This document shows, in pieces, positions 45,980 through 55,280 of a stretch of 64,000 nt of DNA. The position numbers and the translations under genes are program-made. How positions within the stretch are numbered: position 1 is the stretch's first letter; every line of letters starts with the position of its first letter. The DNA is taken from the NCBI RefSeq assembly GCF_003711205.1, contig NZ_CP031013.1, positions 2,336,501-2,400,500 of the forward strand, given 5' to 3'. The notes beneath the pieces are model-generated. The model was given only the letters and a program-made list of their open reading frames with translations. It ran no database searches and was not told the DNA's origin. This DNA is from Polaromonas sp. SP1 (GTDB lineage: Bacteria; Pseudomonadota; Gammaproteobacteria; Burkholderiales; Burkholderiaceae_C).

Positions 45980-46263
45980 TTGGCTTTCCTTGTTTTTTCA
46001 GGTTGACGAGAACTGGCGAGAGAAGGTCCGTTTAAAACGAACCGGAAACGAACAGGGTCAAACGGGGAAACGAAAAACAGGCGGCGAAAATGCAGGCAGC
46101 ATTTCCCCCCAAAAAAAGCATAGCGTGTCCCGATTTCATTTCTGTGTCAACATCTTCAGCAGGCCTGGCTGGTTTCCGGATGTTCATGCTTTACGCGTGT
46201 GCCGGCTTCCTCATTTCTCCTTCTTCCTTTCTGTTCGACTTCTTTCCTGGCGTACTTCACCGC

Positions 46264-47109
46264 ATGACTTTCTGGATAGACACGCATTGCCACCTGGACG
46301 CCGGGGAGTTGTCCGCCGATGTGGCCGACGTGCGCGCGCGGGCGCATGCCAACGGCGTGTCGCATATCGTGCTGCCGGCGGTGGGCGTCTTTAATTTCGA
46401 GGCGGTGCGGGAGCTGGCGCACCGCTTTTCAGACAGCTATGCGCTGGGCATACACCCGCTGTGTGTGCCCCAGGCACAAGACGGCGACTTGAAGGCGCTG
46501 GATGAAGAACTGGCATTGAGGCGTGGCGACCCTCGGCTGGTGGCGGTGGGCGAGATTGGCCTGGACTACTTTGTGCCTGCGCTGCTTGAAAGCCCGATGC
46601 GCGAGCGCCAGGAATTTTTCTACCGCGAGCAGCTCAAGCTGGCGCGCAAGCACGGCCTGCCGGTCATCCTGCATGTGCGGCGCTCGGCCGACAAGCTGCT
46701 CAAGCATTTGCGAGACCTGGCGCCCGAAGGCGGCTGGCGCGGCATCGGCCATGCCTTTAACGGCAGCGAGCAACAGGCGGCGGAGTTCATCAAGCTGGGC
46801 TTCAAGCTGGGCTTTGGCGGCGCGGTCACGTTTGAGCCGGCCCTGCAGCTGCGGCGCCTGGCCGCCGAGTTGCCACTGGATGCGCTGGTGATGGAGACGG
46901 ATTCGCCGGACATCCCGCCGCACTGGATCTACAAAACCGCGGCGGAGCGCCAAGCGGGCCAGGCGCAAGGCCGCAATGAGCCGGGCGAGTTGCCGCGCAT
47001 CGCGCAGCAGGTGGCTGAGTTGCGCGGCATGACGCCCGAGGCGCTGGCTGCCGCCACCACGGCCAACGCGCTGCATGCGCTGCCCGGGCTGAAGGCGCTG
47101 CTGGCGTGA
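46264..47109 (+). CDS. TatD-family metal-dependent hydrolase
   Basis: The 281-residue TIM-barrel hydrolase has all TatD metal ligands: HxH in DTHCHLD, Glu in GEIGLDYF, His in VILHVRRS and GIGHAFNGS, and Asp in METDSPDIPP. E. coli TatD is a 3'-5' exonuclease. The start at 46264 begins the family N-terminus; the open frame upstream is a pyrimidine-rich leader without a clear ribosome binding site. The next gene overlaps its stop. Confidence 0.94.
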   Translation: MTFWIDTHCHLDAGELSADVADVRARAHANGVSHIVLPAVGVFNFEAVRELAHRFSDSYALGIHPLCVPQAQDGDLKALDEELALRRGDPRLVAVGEIGLDYFVPALLESPMRERQEFFYREQLKLARKHGLPVILHVRRSADKLLKHLRDLAPEGGWRGIGHAFNGSEQQAAEFIKLGFKLGFGGAVTFEPALQLRRLAAELPLDALVMETDSPDIPPHWIYKTAAERQAGQAQGRNEPGELPRIAQQVAELRGMTPEALAAATTANALHALPGLKALLA

Positions 47110-47621
47110 AGACTGACCCGCTTCTGTTAACGGGTTTGCCGCCGCTGGTGTCCAGCCGCACGCGGCTGCTCATCCTGGGCAGCTTCCCGGGTGTGGCTTC
47201 GCTGGCAGCGCAGCAGTACTACGGCCATCCGCAAAATCACTTCTGGAAAATATTACAAGCCATTTGGCCCTCCAGCCCAGGCGATATAAGGACGAGTAGC
47301 TATCAAATTCGTAGCGAATGGCTGTTGTCGAAAGGCCTGGGCGTGTGGGATGTGTATGCCGCCTGTGAGCGGGAAGGCAGCCTGGACAGCAAGATCCGCA
47401 ATGCCGTGGTGAATGATTTCGCCGGGTTGAGGCAGATGTGCCCGAAGCTGGAGGCGATTGCGCACAACGGCGGCGAAAGCTTCAAGCATTCGAAGCACAC
47501 CTTGCTGCTGGGTTTGCCGGTTTATAAATTACCGTCTACCAGCCCGGCCAATGCTTCGTGGAGCTTTGAGCGCAAACTCGCGGCCTGGCGGGAAGTTTTT
47601 GAGAAACACGGATTGGTTTGA
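47106..47621 (+). CDS. UDG-superfamily (family 6-like) DNA glycosylase
   Basis: The 171-residue protein has the UDG-fold motif A LGSFPGVASLAAQQYYGHPQ then NHFW, with Asn as the likely catalytic residue, and a motif-B-like STSPANA loop. This fits the hypoxanthine-DNA glycosylase group, which removes deaminated adenine. Residues 49-71 (starting ILQAIWPSSP, through RTSSYQIRSE) are encoded by a family B repeat and replace or enlarge a loop between motif A and GVWDVYAAC. Start is a GTG at 47106 overlapping tatD. The reading frame is intact through the repeat. Confidence 0.9.
   Translation: MKTDPLLLTGLPPLVSSRTRLLILGSFPGVASLAAQQYYGHPQNHFWKILQAIWPSSPGDIRTSSYQIRSEWLLSKGLGVWDVYAACEREGSLDSKIRNAVVNDFAGLRQMCPKLEAIAHNGGESFKHSKHTLLLGLPVYKLPSTSPANASWSFERKLAAWREVFEKHGLV
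47252..47319 (+). repeat. Interspersed repeat family B, in frame within DNA glycosylase gene
   Basis: TTTGGCCCTCCAGCCCA, then AGTAGCTATCAAATTCGTAG at the right end. The copy is a good match at both ends and is fully translated. Confidence 0.78.
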
Positions 47622-48400
47622 TGCAAAGAAAAGAAACAGAAAAGGAAATGGCGAAGGCGGCCGCTGAGTTGCCGGAAGTCAATTTCTCCGACTATGGCGA
47701 TGTGCGCTTTCTGCATTTGGGCACCGAATGGGTGCAAGGCTCGATGCTGCGGGACGCACCGTACGACATCGAACTGGAGTATGTGCAGCGCATGATGGCC
47801 GGCCTGCTTTTCATGGACGCTGCGGGCGTGTCGAAAAAGCACGCCATGCAGTTGGGCCTGGGCTCAGCGGCGCTCACCAAGTTTTGCTACAAGAAGCTGC
47901 GCATGAAGGCCACGGCGGTCGAGATCAACCCGCAGGTCATCACCGCCTGCCGGCTCTGGTTCAAGCTGCCGCGCGACGACCTGCGCCTGCATGTGATCAA
48001 CGCCGACGCCGCCGCTGAAATCAAAAAACCGGCGCACCAGGGCACGGTAGATTTGCTGCATGTCGACCTGTACGACCACGAGGCGGCCGCGCCGGTGCTG
48101 GACAGTGCGGAGTTTTATGAACACTGCCGCGGGCTGCTGACGGAGGAGGGCGTGATGACGGTGAACCTCTTTGGCCGTGACTCCAGCTACATGCAGTCGC
48201 TGACAAAAATCGCGGAAGCCTTTGGCCCCGAGTCGGTCTGGGCGTTCACGCCGACGCGTGAAGGCAATACCGTGGTGCTGGCCCAGCGTGAGCCCACGCG
48301 GCCCGAGCGGGCCGAGCTGCTGGCGCAGGCCGGCATCATCGAATCGCGCTGGGACCTGCCGGCCAAAAAGTGGCTTCGGCTCTTCAAACCGGTGGCCTGA
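47621..48400 (+). CDS. Spermidine-synthase-like methyltransferase-fold protein
   Basis: The 259-residue protein has a Rossmann fold of the polyamine synthase class: AMQLGLGSAALTKFCYKKL as the glycine loop, AVEINPQVITACRLWF with the acidic ribose-binding Glu, and HVDLYDHEAAAPVL. The gatekeeper Asp pair is not obvious, so it may not make spermidine. The ATG shares one base with the glycosylase stop (TGATG). A polyamine-type importer is encoded 2 kb away. Confidence 0.85.
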   Translation: MQRKETEKEMAKAAAELPEVNFSDYGDVRFLHLGTEWVQGSMLRDAPYDIELEYVQRMMAGLLFMDAAGVSKKHAMQLGLGSAALTKFCYKKLRMKATAVEINPQVITACRLWFKLPRDDLRLHVINADAAAEIKKPAHQGTVDLLHVDLYDHEAAAPVLDSAEFYEHCRGLLTEEGVMTVNLFGRDSSYMQSLTKIAEAFGPESVWAFTPTREGNTVVLAQREPTRPERAELLAQAGIIESRWDLPAKKWLRLFKPVA

Positions 48401-48455
48401 GTCCGGCCGCCGCCATGATGGCGAAAGCCATGATGGATGGGGTACAGTGCCACCC

Positions 48456-50258
48456 ATGAGCGCCGTGACCCACCCCAAACCCCACCGCGAATCGCAGCCG
48501 AAAAAAGGCCATGCCGGCCCGCTGGACTGGCGTACGTTGGTGGAGTGGCTCAGTGAAGACGGCGTGATCAGCGCCGCCGAGGCCCAGCGCACCATCGCGC
48601 GCTGCTCGCAGGTGCAAAGCGCGCAGCCGCCGTTGACCCGCCTGGCCAGCGTCGGCATGAGCCGCGTGGCCGACGGCAAGCCGCTGGACATCGAAACCAT
48701 GACGCAGTGGCTGGCCGGCCGCGCGAACCTGGGTTATATGCGGATCGACCCGCTCAAGGTCGACGTGGGCAAAGTGGCCGACACCATGTCCGCCATGTAT
48801 GCGGAGCGGCACAAGGTGCTGCCGGTGCAGGTCACACCGGGCGAAGTGGTGATCGCCACGTCCGAGCCTTTTATTACCGACTGGGTGCAGGAAGTGGAAC
48901 GCCAGGCCAAGCGCAGCGTGCGCCTTGTCGTGGCGAGCCCGCTTGAAATCACCAAATTCACCGCCGAGTTTTTCGCGCTCGCCAAATCCGTCAAGGCCGC
49001 CGTCAAGTCGGGCGGCTCGTCGGGCTCGGCGAGTTTTGAGCAACTGGTTGAACTTAACAAAAGCAACAAGCAGCTGGACGCCAACGACCAGGGTGTGGTG
49101 CAGGTGGTCGACTGGCTCTGGCAGTACGCTTTTGACCAGCGCGCCAGCGACATCCACCTGGAGCCCCGGCGCGAGCAGGGCGTGATCCGCTTTCGCATCG
49201 ACGGCGTGCTGCACCCGGTTTACCAGTTGCCCATGGGCGTGCACAACGCCATGACGGCGCGCATCAAATTGCTGGGCCGCATGGACGTGGTGGAAAAGCG
49301 CCGGCCGCAGGACGGCCGCATCAAGACCCGCAACCCGCGCGGCGATGAAATCGAAATGCGGCTGTCGACCCTGCCCACGGCCTTCGGCGAAAAAATGGTC
49401 ATGCGTATTTTTGACCCCGACACCACGGTCAAGAACCTCGATGCATTGGGTTTCTCGCAGCATGACGCCGACCGCTGGGAGCAGCTCGTCAAACGGCCCT
49501 ACGGCATCGTCCTGGTGACCGGGCCGACCGGTTCGGGCAAGACCACCACGCTGTATTCCACCCTCAAAAGGCTGGCCACCGAAGAGGTCAACGTCAATAC
49601 GATTGAAGACCCGATCGAAATGATCGAGCCGGCCTTCAACCAGACGCAGGTGCAGGCGCACCTGGATTTTGATTTCCCCGAAGGCCTGCGCGCACTGATG
49701 CGGCAGGATCCGGACATCATCATGGTGGGCGAAATCCGCGACCTGCAAACCGCCGAAATGGCGGTGCAGGCGGCGCTCACGGGCCATCTTGTCTTCAGCA
49801 CGCTGCACACCAATGACGCACCCTCGGCGGTCTCGCGCCTGATGGAGCTGGGTGTGCCGTCCTACCTGATCAACGCCACGGTGCTGGGCGTGCTGGCCCA
49901 GCGGCTGGTGCGCACGCTGTGCAGCAACTGCCGCGAGCCCGACGAAAGCGCCGCGCGCGAAACACTGGCCGATATGGTCAAGCCCTGGCAGATCAGCGGA
50001 GGCTACCGGCCCTACAAGCCGATGGGCTGCGTGGATTGCCGCATGACGGGTTTCCGCGGGCGCATGGGCCTTTATGAATTGCTGACCGTGACCGAGGGCT
50101 TCAAGGAGAAGGTTTCGAAAGAGCCCAACATTGATGCGCTTCGCCGCCAGGCGGTGACCGAAGGCATGCGGCCGCTGCGGCTGGCCGGCGCCCTCAAGGT
50201 GGCCGAGGGACTGACAACGATTGAGGAAATTCTGGCGTCCACCCCGCCGCTGTCCTGA
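48456..50258 (+). CDS. Orphan GspE/PilB-type secretion ATPase
   Basis: The 600-residue ATPase has an N-terminal GspE_N-like domain, Walker A GPTGSGKTT, Asp box/Walker B DPDIIMVGEIRD, the His box GHLVFSTLHTND and a C4 zinc finger (CSNCREP ... CVDCRMTG). Such enzymes drive type IV pili or type II secretion, but no pilC, pilD or secretin gene is adjacent. The ATG at 48456 was chosen because upstream codons overlap the previous gene in another frame. Confidence 0.92.
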   Translation: MSAVTHPKPHRESQPKKGHAGPLDWRTLVEWLSEDGVISAAEAQRTIARCSQVQSAQPPLTRLASVGMSRVADGKPLDIETMTQWLAGRANLGYMRIDPLKVDVGKVADTMSAMYAERHKVLPVQVTPGEVVIATSEPFITDWVQEVERQAKRSVRLVVASPLEITKFTAEFFALAKSVKAAVKSGGSSGSASFEQLVELNKSNKQLDANDQGVVQVVDWLWQYAFDQRASDIHLEPRREQGVIRFRIDGVLHPVYQLPMGVHNAMTARIKLLGRMDVVEKRRPQDGRIKTRNPRGDEIEMRLSTLPTAFGEKMVMRIFDPDTTVKNLDALGFSQHDADRWEQLVKRPYGIVLVTGPTGSGKTTTLYSTLKRLATEEVNVNTIEDPIEMIEPAFNQTQVQAHLDFDFPEGLRALMRQDPDIIMVGEIRDLQTAEMAVQAALTGHLVFSTLHTNDAPSAVSRLMELGVPSYLINATVLGVLAQRLVRTLCSNCREPDESAARETLADMVKPWQISGGYRPYKPMGCVDCRMTGFRGRMGLYELLTVTEGFKEKVSKEPNIDALRRQAVTEGMRPLRLAGALKVAEGLTTIEEILASTPPLS

Positions 50259-50416
50259 GTCTGCGGGTTTCTACCAAGTTCACGGCGCTTGGGTCTTGCT
50301 GTCAGTGACTGGTAAGAAAAAATACAGACGAAAGGTAAGTGAAAGCCACATGCTGAATTCCCATGAATAAATGCACAATCCACCGATTCATTCTTTATGT
50401 ATAGAGGAGACAAGCC

Positions 50417-50905
50417 GTGAATATCAAGAGTCAAAAAGACTTCTTCTCCGGCCTCATGTTCATGGGCGTCGGCGGAGCGTTCGCATGGGGGGCAACAACC
50501 TATAACGTAGGCGAGGGCGCCCGCATGGGCCCGGGTTATTTCCCGCTCATGCTGGGCATCCTGCTGGCCATTATTGGCGCCGCCATCACCTTCACCGCAT
50601 TGGTGGTTGAAGCCGAAGGCGGCGGAAAAATCGGCAAATGGGCCTGGAAGCCGCTGTTTTTCATCATCCTGGCCAACGTGGTATTCGGCATTTTGTTGGC
50701 AGGCTTGCCCAGCATCAAGCTACCCGCCATGGGCATGATCGTGGCCATTTATGCGTTGACCTTCATCGCCAGCATGGCCGAAGCCGGCTGGAAGTTCAAA
50801 ACCACGTTGATTCTGGCCACCGTCCTGGCGGCCGGAAGCTACCTCGCTTTTGTGGTGGCGCTCAAGCTGCAGTTCCCGGTGTGGCCTGCCTTCATCACGG
50901 GCTAA
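50417..50905 (+). CDS. tctB: Tripartite tricarboxylate transporter small subunit TctB
   Basis: The 162-residue protein has four predicted spans and the TctB pattern (DFFSGLMFMGVGGAFAWGATTYNVGEGARMGPGYFPL). It starts with GTG after GGAGAC. With TctA it forms the membrane part of a sodium-coupled importer for citrate or a similar acid. The 158 bases before it contain a TATGTATAG -10-like box. Confidence 0.94.
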   Translation: MNIKSQKDFFSGLMFMGVGGAFAWGATTYNVGEGARMGPGYFPLMLGILLAIIGAAITFTALVVEAEGGGKIGKWAWKPLFFIILANVVFGILLAGLPSIKLPAMGMIVAIYALTFIASMAEAGWKFKTTLILATVLAAGSYLAFVVALKLQFPVWPAFITG

Positions 50906-50914
50906 GGATAAAAA

Positions 50915-52429
50915 ATGGATCTCGTCACTAATTTGTCCCTGGGCTTTAGCGTTGCCTTTACGCCCATCAACCTGCTGTACGCCTTTATCGGCTGCGTGCT
51001 GGGCACCCTGATCGGTGTGTTGCCCGGCATCGGCCCGGTTGCCACCATCGCGATGCTGCTGCCGGCCACTTATGCGCTGCCGCCGGTGTCGGCCCTGATC
51101 ATGCTGGCCGGTATTTATTACGGCGCGCAATACGGCGGCTCGACCACCGCGATTCTGGTGAACCTGCCGGGCGAATCGTCTTCGGTCGTGACCTGTATCG
51201 ACGGCTACCAGATGGCGCGAAAGGGACGAGCGGGCCCTGCGCTGGCGGCGGCTGGGCTTGGCTCCTTTTTTGCCGGCTGCGTCGGCACGCTGATTCTGGC
51301 GGCCTTCGCACCACCCCTGACCGAGCTGGCTTTCAAATTCGGCCCTGCGGAATACTTCGCCCTGATGGTGCTGGGCCTGATCGGCGCCGTGGTGCTGGCT
51401 TCCGGTTCGCTGCTCAAGGCTGTTGCCATGATCGTGCTGGGCCTGCTGCTCGGCCTGGTCGGCACCGACGTGAACTCCGGTGTGGCGCGCTTTAGCTTTG
51501 ACGTGCCCGAACTGACCGACGGCATCGGCTTCGTAGTGATTGCCATGGGTGTGTTCGGTTACGGTGAAATCATCAGCAACCTGGCGCAGCCCGAGCATGA
51601 ACGCGAAGTGTTTACCGCCAAGGTGACAGGCCTGTTCCCCACCAAGGAAGACTTCAAGAACATGGCGCCTGCCGTGCTGCGCGGTACTGCTTTGGGTTCT
51701 GCGCTGGGCATTTTGCCGGGCGGCGGCGCCTTGCTGGCGGCTTTTGCGGCCTACGCGCTGGAAAAGAAAGTCAAGATGAAGCCGGGCGAAGTGCCCTTCG
51801 GCAAAGGCAACATCCGCGGTGTGGCGGCGCCTGAGTCGGCCAACAACGCCGGATCGCAGACCTCCTTCATTCCGCTGCTCACGCTGGGTATTCCTCCCAA
51901 CGCCGTGATGGCCCTGATGGTGGGCGCGATGACGATCCACAACATCCAGCCCGGCCCGCAGGTCATGACCAGCAACCCCGAACTGTTCTGGGGCCTGATC
52001 GCCTCGATGTGGATCGGCAATGCGATGCTGGTGATCCTGAACCTGCCGCTGATCGGCATCTGGATCAAGCTGCTGACGATTCCCTACCGTTTGCTGTTCC
52101 CCGCGATTGTGTTGTTCTGCGCCATCGGCGTGTACTCGACCAACAACAACACCTGGGACATCTGGATGGTGGCGATTTTCGGCTGCATCGGTTACCTGTT
52201 CATCAAGCTGGGCGCCGAACCCGCGCCGCTGCTGCTGGGCTTTATCCTGGGCCCGATGATGGAAGAAAACCTGCGCCGCGCGCTGCTGCTTTCGCGCGGC
52301 GACTGGAGCGTGTTTGTCACGCGTCCGCTGTCGGCCGGCCTGCTGGGCGCCGCTGTTCTGTTGCTGGTCATCGTTTTGTTGCCGGCGGTCAAGAACAAGC
52401 GGGAAGAAGCCTTCGTCGAGGCTGATTAA
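50915..52429 (+). CDS. tctA: Tripartite tricarboxylate transporter large subunit TctA
   Basis: The 504-residue permease has about 11-12 spans and TctA hallmarks GTLIGVLPGIGPVATIAML, YYGAQYGGSTTAILVNLPGE and GILPGGGALLAAFAAY. It starts nine bases after tctB and is followed by a strong terminator, so tctC downstream may be transcribed separately. Confidence 0.96.
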   Translation: MDLVTNLSLGFSVAFTPINLLYAFIGCVLGTLIGVLPGIGPVATIAMLLPATYALPPVSALIMLAGIYYGAQYGGSTTAILVNLPGESSSVVTCIDGYQMARKGRAGPALAAAGLGSFFAGCVGTLILAAFAPPLTELAFKFGPAEYFALMVLGLIGAVVLASGSLLKAVAMIVLGLLLGLVGTDVNSGVARFSFDVPELTDGIGFVVIAMGVFGYGEIISNLAQPEHEREVFTAKVTGLFPTKEDFKNMAPAVLRGTALGSALGILPGGGALLAAFAAYALEKKVKMKPGEVPFGKGNIRGVAAPESANNAGSQTSFIPLLTLGIPPNAVMALMVGAMTIHNIQPGPQVMTSNPELFWGLIASMWIGNAMLVILNLPLIGIWIKLLTIPYRLLFPAIVLFCAIGVYSTNNNTWDIWMVAIFGCIGYLFIKLGAEPAPLLLGFILGPMMEENLRRALLLSRGDWSVFVTRPLSAGLLGAAVLLLVIVLLPAVKNKREEAFVEAD

Positions 52430-52443
52430 GCAGTGAAACCCTG

Positions 52444-52475
52444 CAAAAAAAGGCACCTTCGGGTGCCTTTTTTTG
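52444..52475 (+). terminator. Rho-independent terminator after tctA
   Basis: AAAAAAAGGCACC, loop TTCG, GGTGCCTTTTTTTG. It splits tctBA from tctC. Confidence 0.93.
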
Positions 52476-52537
52476 TTTGGCCTCTTTTGCCTGTTTGCAC
52501 CATAGTCGGCACCTGAAAATCGTTGCACAATGGCCCA

Positions 52538-53518
52538 ATGAAACGTAAACATATGATTTCTCTGGCCGCAGCTTTGGCTGCCGCTTTTGCCGTGGCGTTT
52601 GCCGGGCCTGCCCTGGCCCAAAGCTACCCCACCAAACCCATCCGCATGATCGTGCCCTTCCCGGCGGGCGGCGCGACCGATATCCTGGCGCGCGCCCTGT
52701 CGCAAAAGCTCGGTGAAAAAATCGGGCAGACGGTGGTGGTCGACAACCGCCCGGGCGCGGGCGGCACCATAGGCGCCGATGCGGCTTCCAAGTCGCCGGC
52801 GGACGGCTACACGCTGCTGCTGGCCACGTCCAGCACACACAGCATCGGGCCGGCCATCAACCCGAAAATCCCGTACAACGCCGAGACCGACTTCACGCCG
52901 ATTGCCTACGTGGCAAGCTCGCCCAACGTCGTGCTGGTGCCCAACTCGTCGCCGTCCAAAACGATGCGTGAGTTCATCGACTATGCGCGCAAGAACCCGG
53001 GCCGCCTGAACTACGCGTCCAGCGGCAACGGCACCATCGTCCACCTGACGAGCGAGTACTTCAAGGCGCAATCGGAGACCTTCATCCTGCACATCCCTTA
53101 CCGCGGCACCGCGCTGGCCATGCCGGATCTGATCAGCGGCAAGATCGATGTGCTGTTTGACTCCTTTGTCACCGGCATGCCGCATGTGAAAGACGGCAAG
53201 CTGCGCGCGCTGGCCGTCACCACCCTCAAACGCACGGCGCTGGCGCCGGACATGCCGACGGTGTCCGAAGTCCTGCCTGGGTTCGAGTCTGTCACCTGGT
53301 TTGGCGTGTACGGTCCCAAAGGCATGCCGCAAGACCTGGTGGGCAAGGTCAACCAGGCGATCAACGCCGCGCTGGCCGATGCCGATGTGAAAGACCGCTT
53401 CGCCCGGCTGGGCGCAGAGCCCACGGGCGGCACGCCGCCGGCCTTTGCCGCCATGGTCAAGGCCGATACCGCCAAGTGGAAAAAAATCATCGCCGAGCGG
53501 AAAATCACGACGGATTGA
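52538..53518 (+). CDS. tctC: Bug-family periplasmic binding protein TctC
   Basis: The 326-residue protein has a signal peptide (LAAALAAAFAVAFAGPALAQ) and the Bug fold (YPTKPIRMIVPFPAGGATDILAR; VVVDNRPGAGGTIGAD; YRGTALAMPDLISGKIDVLFDS). It should deliver a carboxylated ligand to TctAB. The usual order is tctCBA; here tctC follows tctA beyond a terminator, which would allow separate, higher expression. Confidence 0.95.
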   Translation: MKRKHMISLAAALAAAFAVAFAGPALAQSYPTKPIRMIVPFPAGGATDILARALSQKLGEKIGQTVVVDNRPGAGGTIGADAASKSPADGYTLLLATSSTHSIGPAINPKIPYNAETDFTPIAYVASSPNVVLVPNSSPSKTMREFIDYARKNPGRLNYASSGNGTIVHLTSEYFKAQSETFILHIPYRGTALAMPDLISGKIDVLFDSFVTGMPHVKDGKLRALAVTTLKRTALAPDMPTVSEVLPGFESVTWFGVYGPKGMPQDLVGKVNQAINAALADADVKDRFARLGAEPTGGTPPAFAAMVKADTAKWKKIIAERKITTD

Positions 53519-53660
53519 ACATTCTTCGCATGCTGTGACATGCCCTGGCAGCCACGCCGGCGCGTCCTGGCCTAATCCGGGTTAACCCGGCGATTCGTCC
53601 GCAGATGGCGCTGGCGCCAGCTCCCTTGTTTTGCCTCGCCTTCAACAGGTAACCCCTTTC

Positions 53661-55271
53661 ATGAACTTCAATTACAGCAACCCCTACACCTCCACCCGCC
53701 TGCCGCTGTTTGCCCGCAATGTGGTGTCCACCTCGCACCCGCTGGGCGCACAGGCCGGCCTGCGCATGATGCTCAAGGGCGGCAACGCAGTCGACGCAGC
53801 GATTGCCGCCGCCGCGGCCATGACCATCGTCGAGCCCGTCAGCAACGGTTTGGGCAGTGATGCTTTCTGTATCCTGTGGGACGGCAAAGAGTTGCACGGC
53901 CTCAATGCATCAGGCCGCGCGCCGCAAAGCTGGACGCCCGACTACTTCAGCCGCAAATACGGCGCCGATGCACAGACACCGCCCAAGCGCGGCATTGATT
54001 CCGTTACCGTGCCCGGCGCGGTGGCCAGCTGGGTGGCCATGAGCAAGCGCTTCGGCAAGCTGCCCTTTGCCGACCTGATGGAGCCGGCGATTGAAATTGC
54101 CGAGCGCGGCTATTTGCTGCCGCCGGTGGTGCAGCAGAAGTGGGCGGCCGCGACGGCCGAACTGCAATCGCTGCCGGGCTTTGCGAACTCTTTCCTGCCC
54201 TGGGGCCGTGCGCCCAATGTGGGTGAACTGTTCCAGTTCAAGGCGGCGGCCAAGGCGCTGCGGGCCATCGCCGAAACCAAAGGCGACGCGTATTACGGCG
54301 GCGCCATCGCCCAAGCCATCGAAAAGTTCTCTGCGCAAAACGGCGGCAGCATCACTGCCAAAGACTTTGCCAGCTACCAGCCCGAATGGGTCAAGCCCAT
54401 CGCCAAGGACTACCGGGGCTACACCCTGCACGAGATCCCGCCCAACGGGCAGGGCATTGCCGCGCTGATCGCGCTGGGCATCCTGGATAAATTCGACGTG
54501 GCCGGCCTGCCCGTTGACGGTGTGGATTCGCAGCACCTGCAGATCGAAGCCATGAAGCTTGCCTTTGCCGACATTTACAAATACGTGGCCGAGCCCTCGT
54601 CAATGGAGGTGACGGCCGAACAAATGCTCGATGACGCCTACCTCGCATCCCGTGCCAAACTCATAGACATGAAAAAGGCACAGGACTTTGGCGCGGGCAA
54701 TCCCGTCAAGGGCGGCACCATCTACCTCACGGCGGCCGACGAAGACGGCATGATGGTGAGCTTCATCCAGAGCAACTACATGGGCTTCGGCTCGGGTTGC
54801 GTCGAGCCCGAATTCGGCATCAGCCTGCAAAACCGCGGCCACGGCTTCAGCCTGCAGCCGGGCGCCAACCAGGTCGCGCCGGGCAAGCGGCCTTTTCACA
54901 CCATCATCCCGGCCTTCCTCACCAAAGACGGCCAGCCGGTGATGAGCTACGGCGTGATGGGCGCCAACATGCAGCCGCAGGGCCACATGCAGACGCTGGT
55001 GCGCATGCTGGACTACGGGCAGAGCCCGCAGGTGGCGTGCGACGCGCCGCGCTGGCGCTACAACGCCGGCCTTGAGATCAACGTCGAAGCCGCGATGGAC
55101 CAAGGCACCGTACAAGGGCTGGCAGATCGCGGCCACCGCATGGAAGTCATCAACGACTCCTACCAGGACTTCGGCGCCGGCCAGTTCATCTGGCGCGCCG
55201 GCAACCCCAAGACCGAAGGCTACGTGGCCGCCAGCGATGCGCGGCGCGACGGCCAGGCCGTGGGTTTTTAA
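53661..55271 (+). CDS. Gamma-glutamyltransferase-family protein
   Basis: The 536-residue Ntn-hydrolase has GGT segments LKGGNAVDAAIAAAAAMTIVEP, GLGSDAFCILWDGK, NGQGIAALIALGILD and RWRYNAG. The autocleavage Thr is probably in KGGTIYLTAADEDG. There is no signal peptide, unlike E. coli GGT, so it may act in the cytoplasm on a gamma-glutamyl compound or acylase-like substrate. It lies after the tct genes, hinting that the imported acid or amide is its substrate; that is inference. Confidence 0.9.
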   Translation: MNFNYSNPYTSTRLPLFARNVVSTSHPLGAQAGLRMMLKGGNAVDAAIAAAAAMTIVEPVSNGLGSDAFCILWDGKELHGLNASGRAPQSWTPDYFSRKYGADAQTPPKRGIDSVTVPGAVASWVAMSKRFGKLPFADLMEPAIEIAERGYLLPPVVQQKWAAATAELQSLPGFANSFLPWGRAPNVGELFQFKAAAKALRAIAETKGDAYYGGAIAQAIEKFSAQNGGSITAKDFASYQPEWVKPIAKDYRGYTLHEIPPNGQGIAALIALGILDKFDVAGLPVDGVDSQHLQIEAMKLAFADIYKYVAEPSSMEVTAEQMLDDAYLASRAKLIDMKKAQDFGAGNPVKGGTIYLTAADEDGMMVSFIQSNYMGFGSGCVEPEFGISLQNRGHGFSLQPGANQVAPGKRPFHTIIPAFLTKDGQPVMSYGVMGANMQPQGHMQTLVRMLDYGQSPQVACDAPRWRYNAGLEINVEAAMDQGTVQGLADRGHRMEVINDSYQDFGAGQFIWRAGNPKTEGYVAASDARRDGQAVGF

Positions 55272-55280
55272 GAAGCGACC

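Noticed and set aside
48384..49808. 474-codon minus-strand frame opposite the secretion ATPase
   Set aside because: Antisense shadow; the plus frame has all GspE motifs.
50720..53332. 870-codon open frame on the minus strand opposite tctB-tctA-tctC
   Set aside because: It is a shadow of three clear genes in GC-rich DNA; its composition (Arg, His, Gln, Gly) is that of an antisense frame and no domain is visible.
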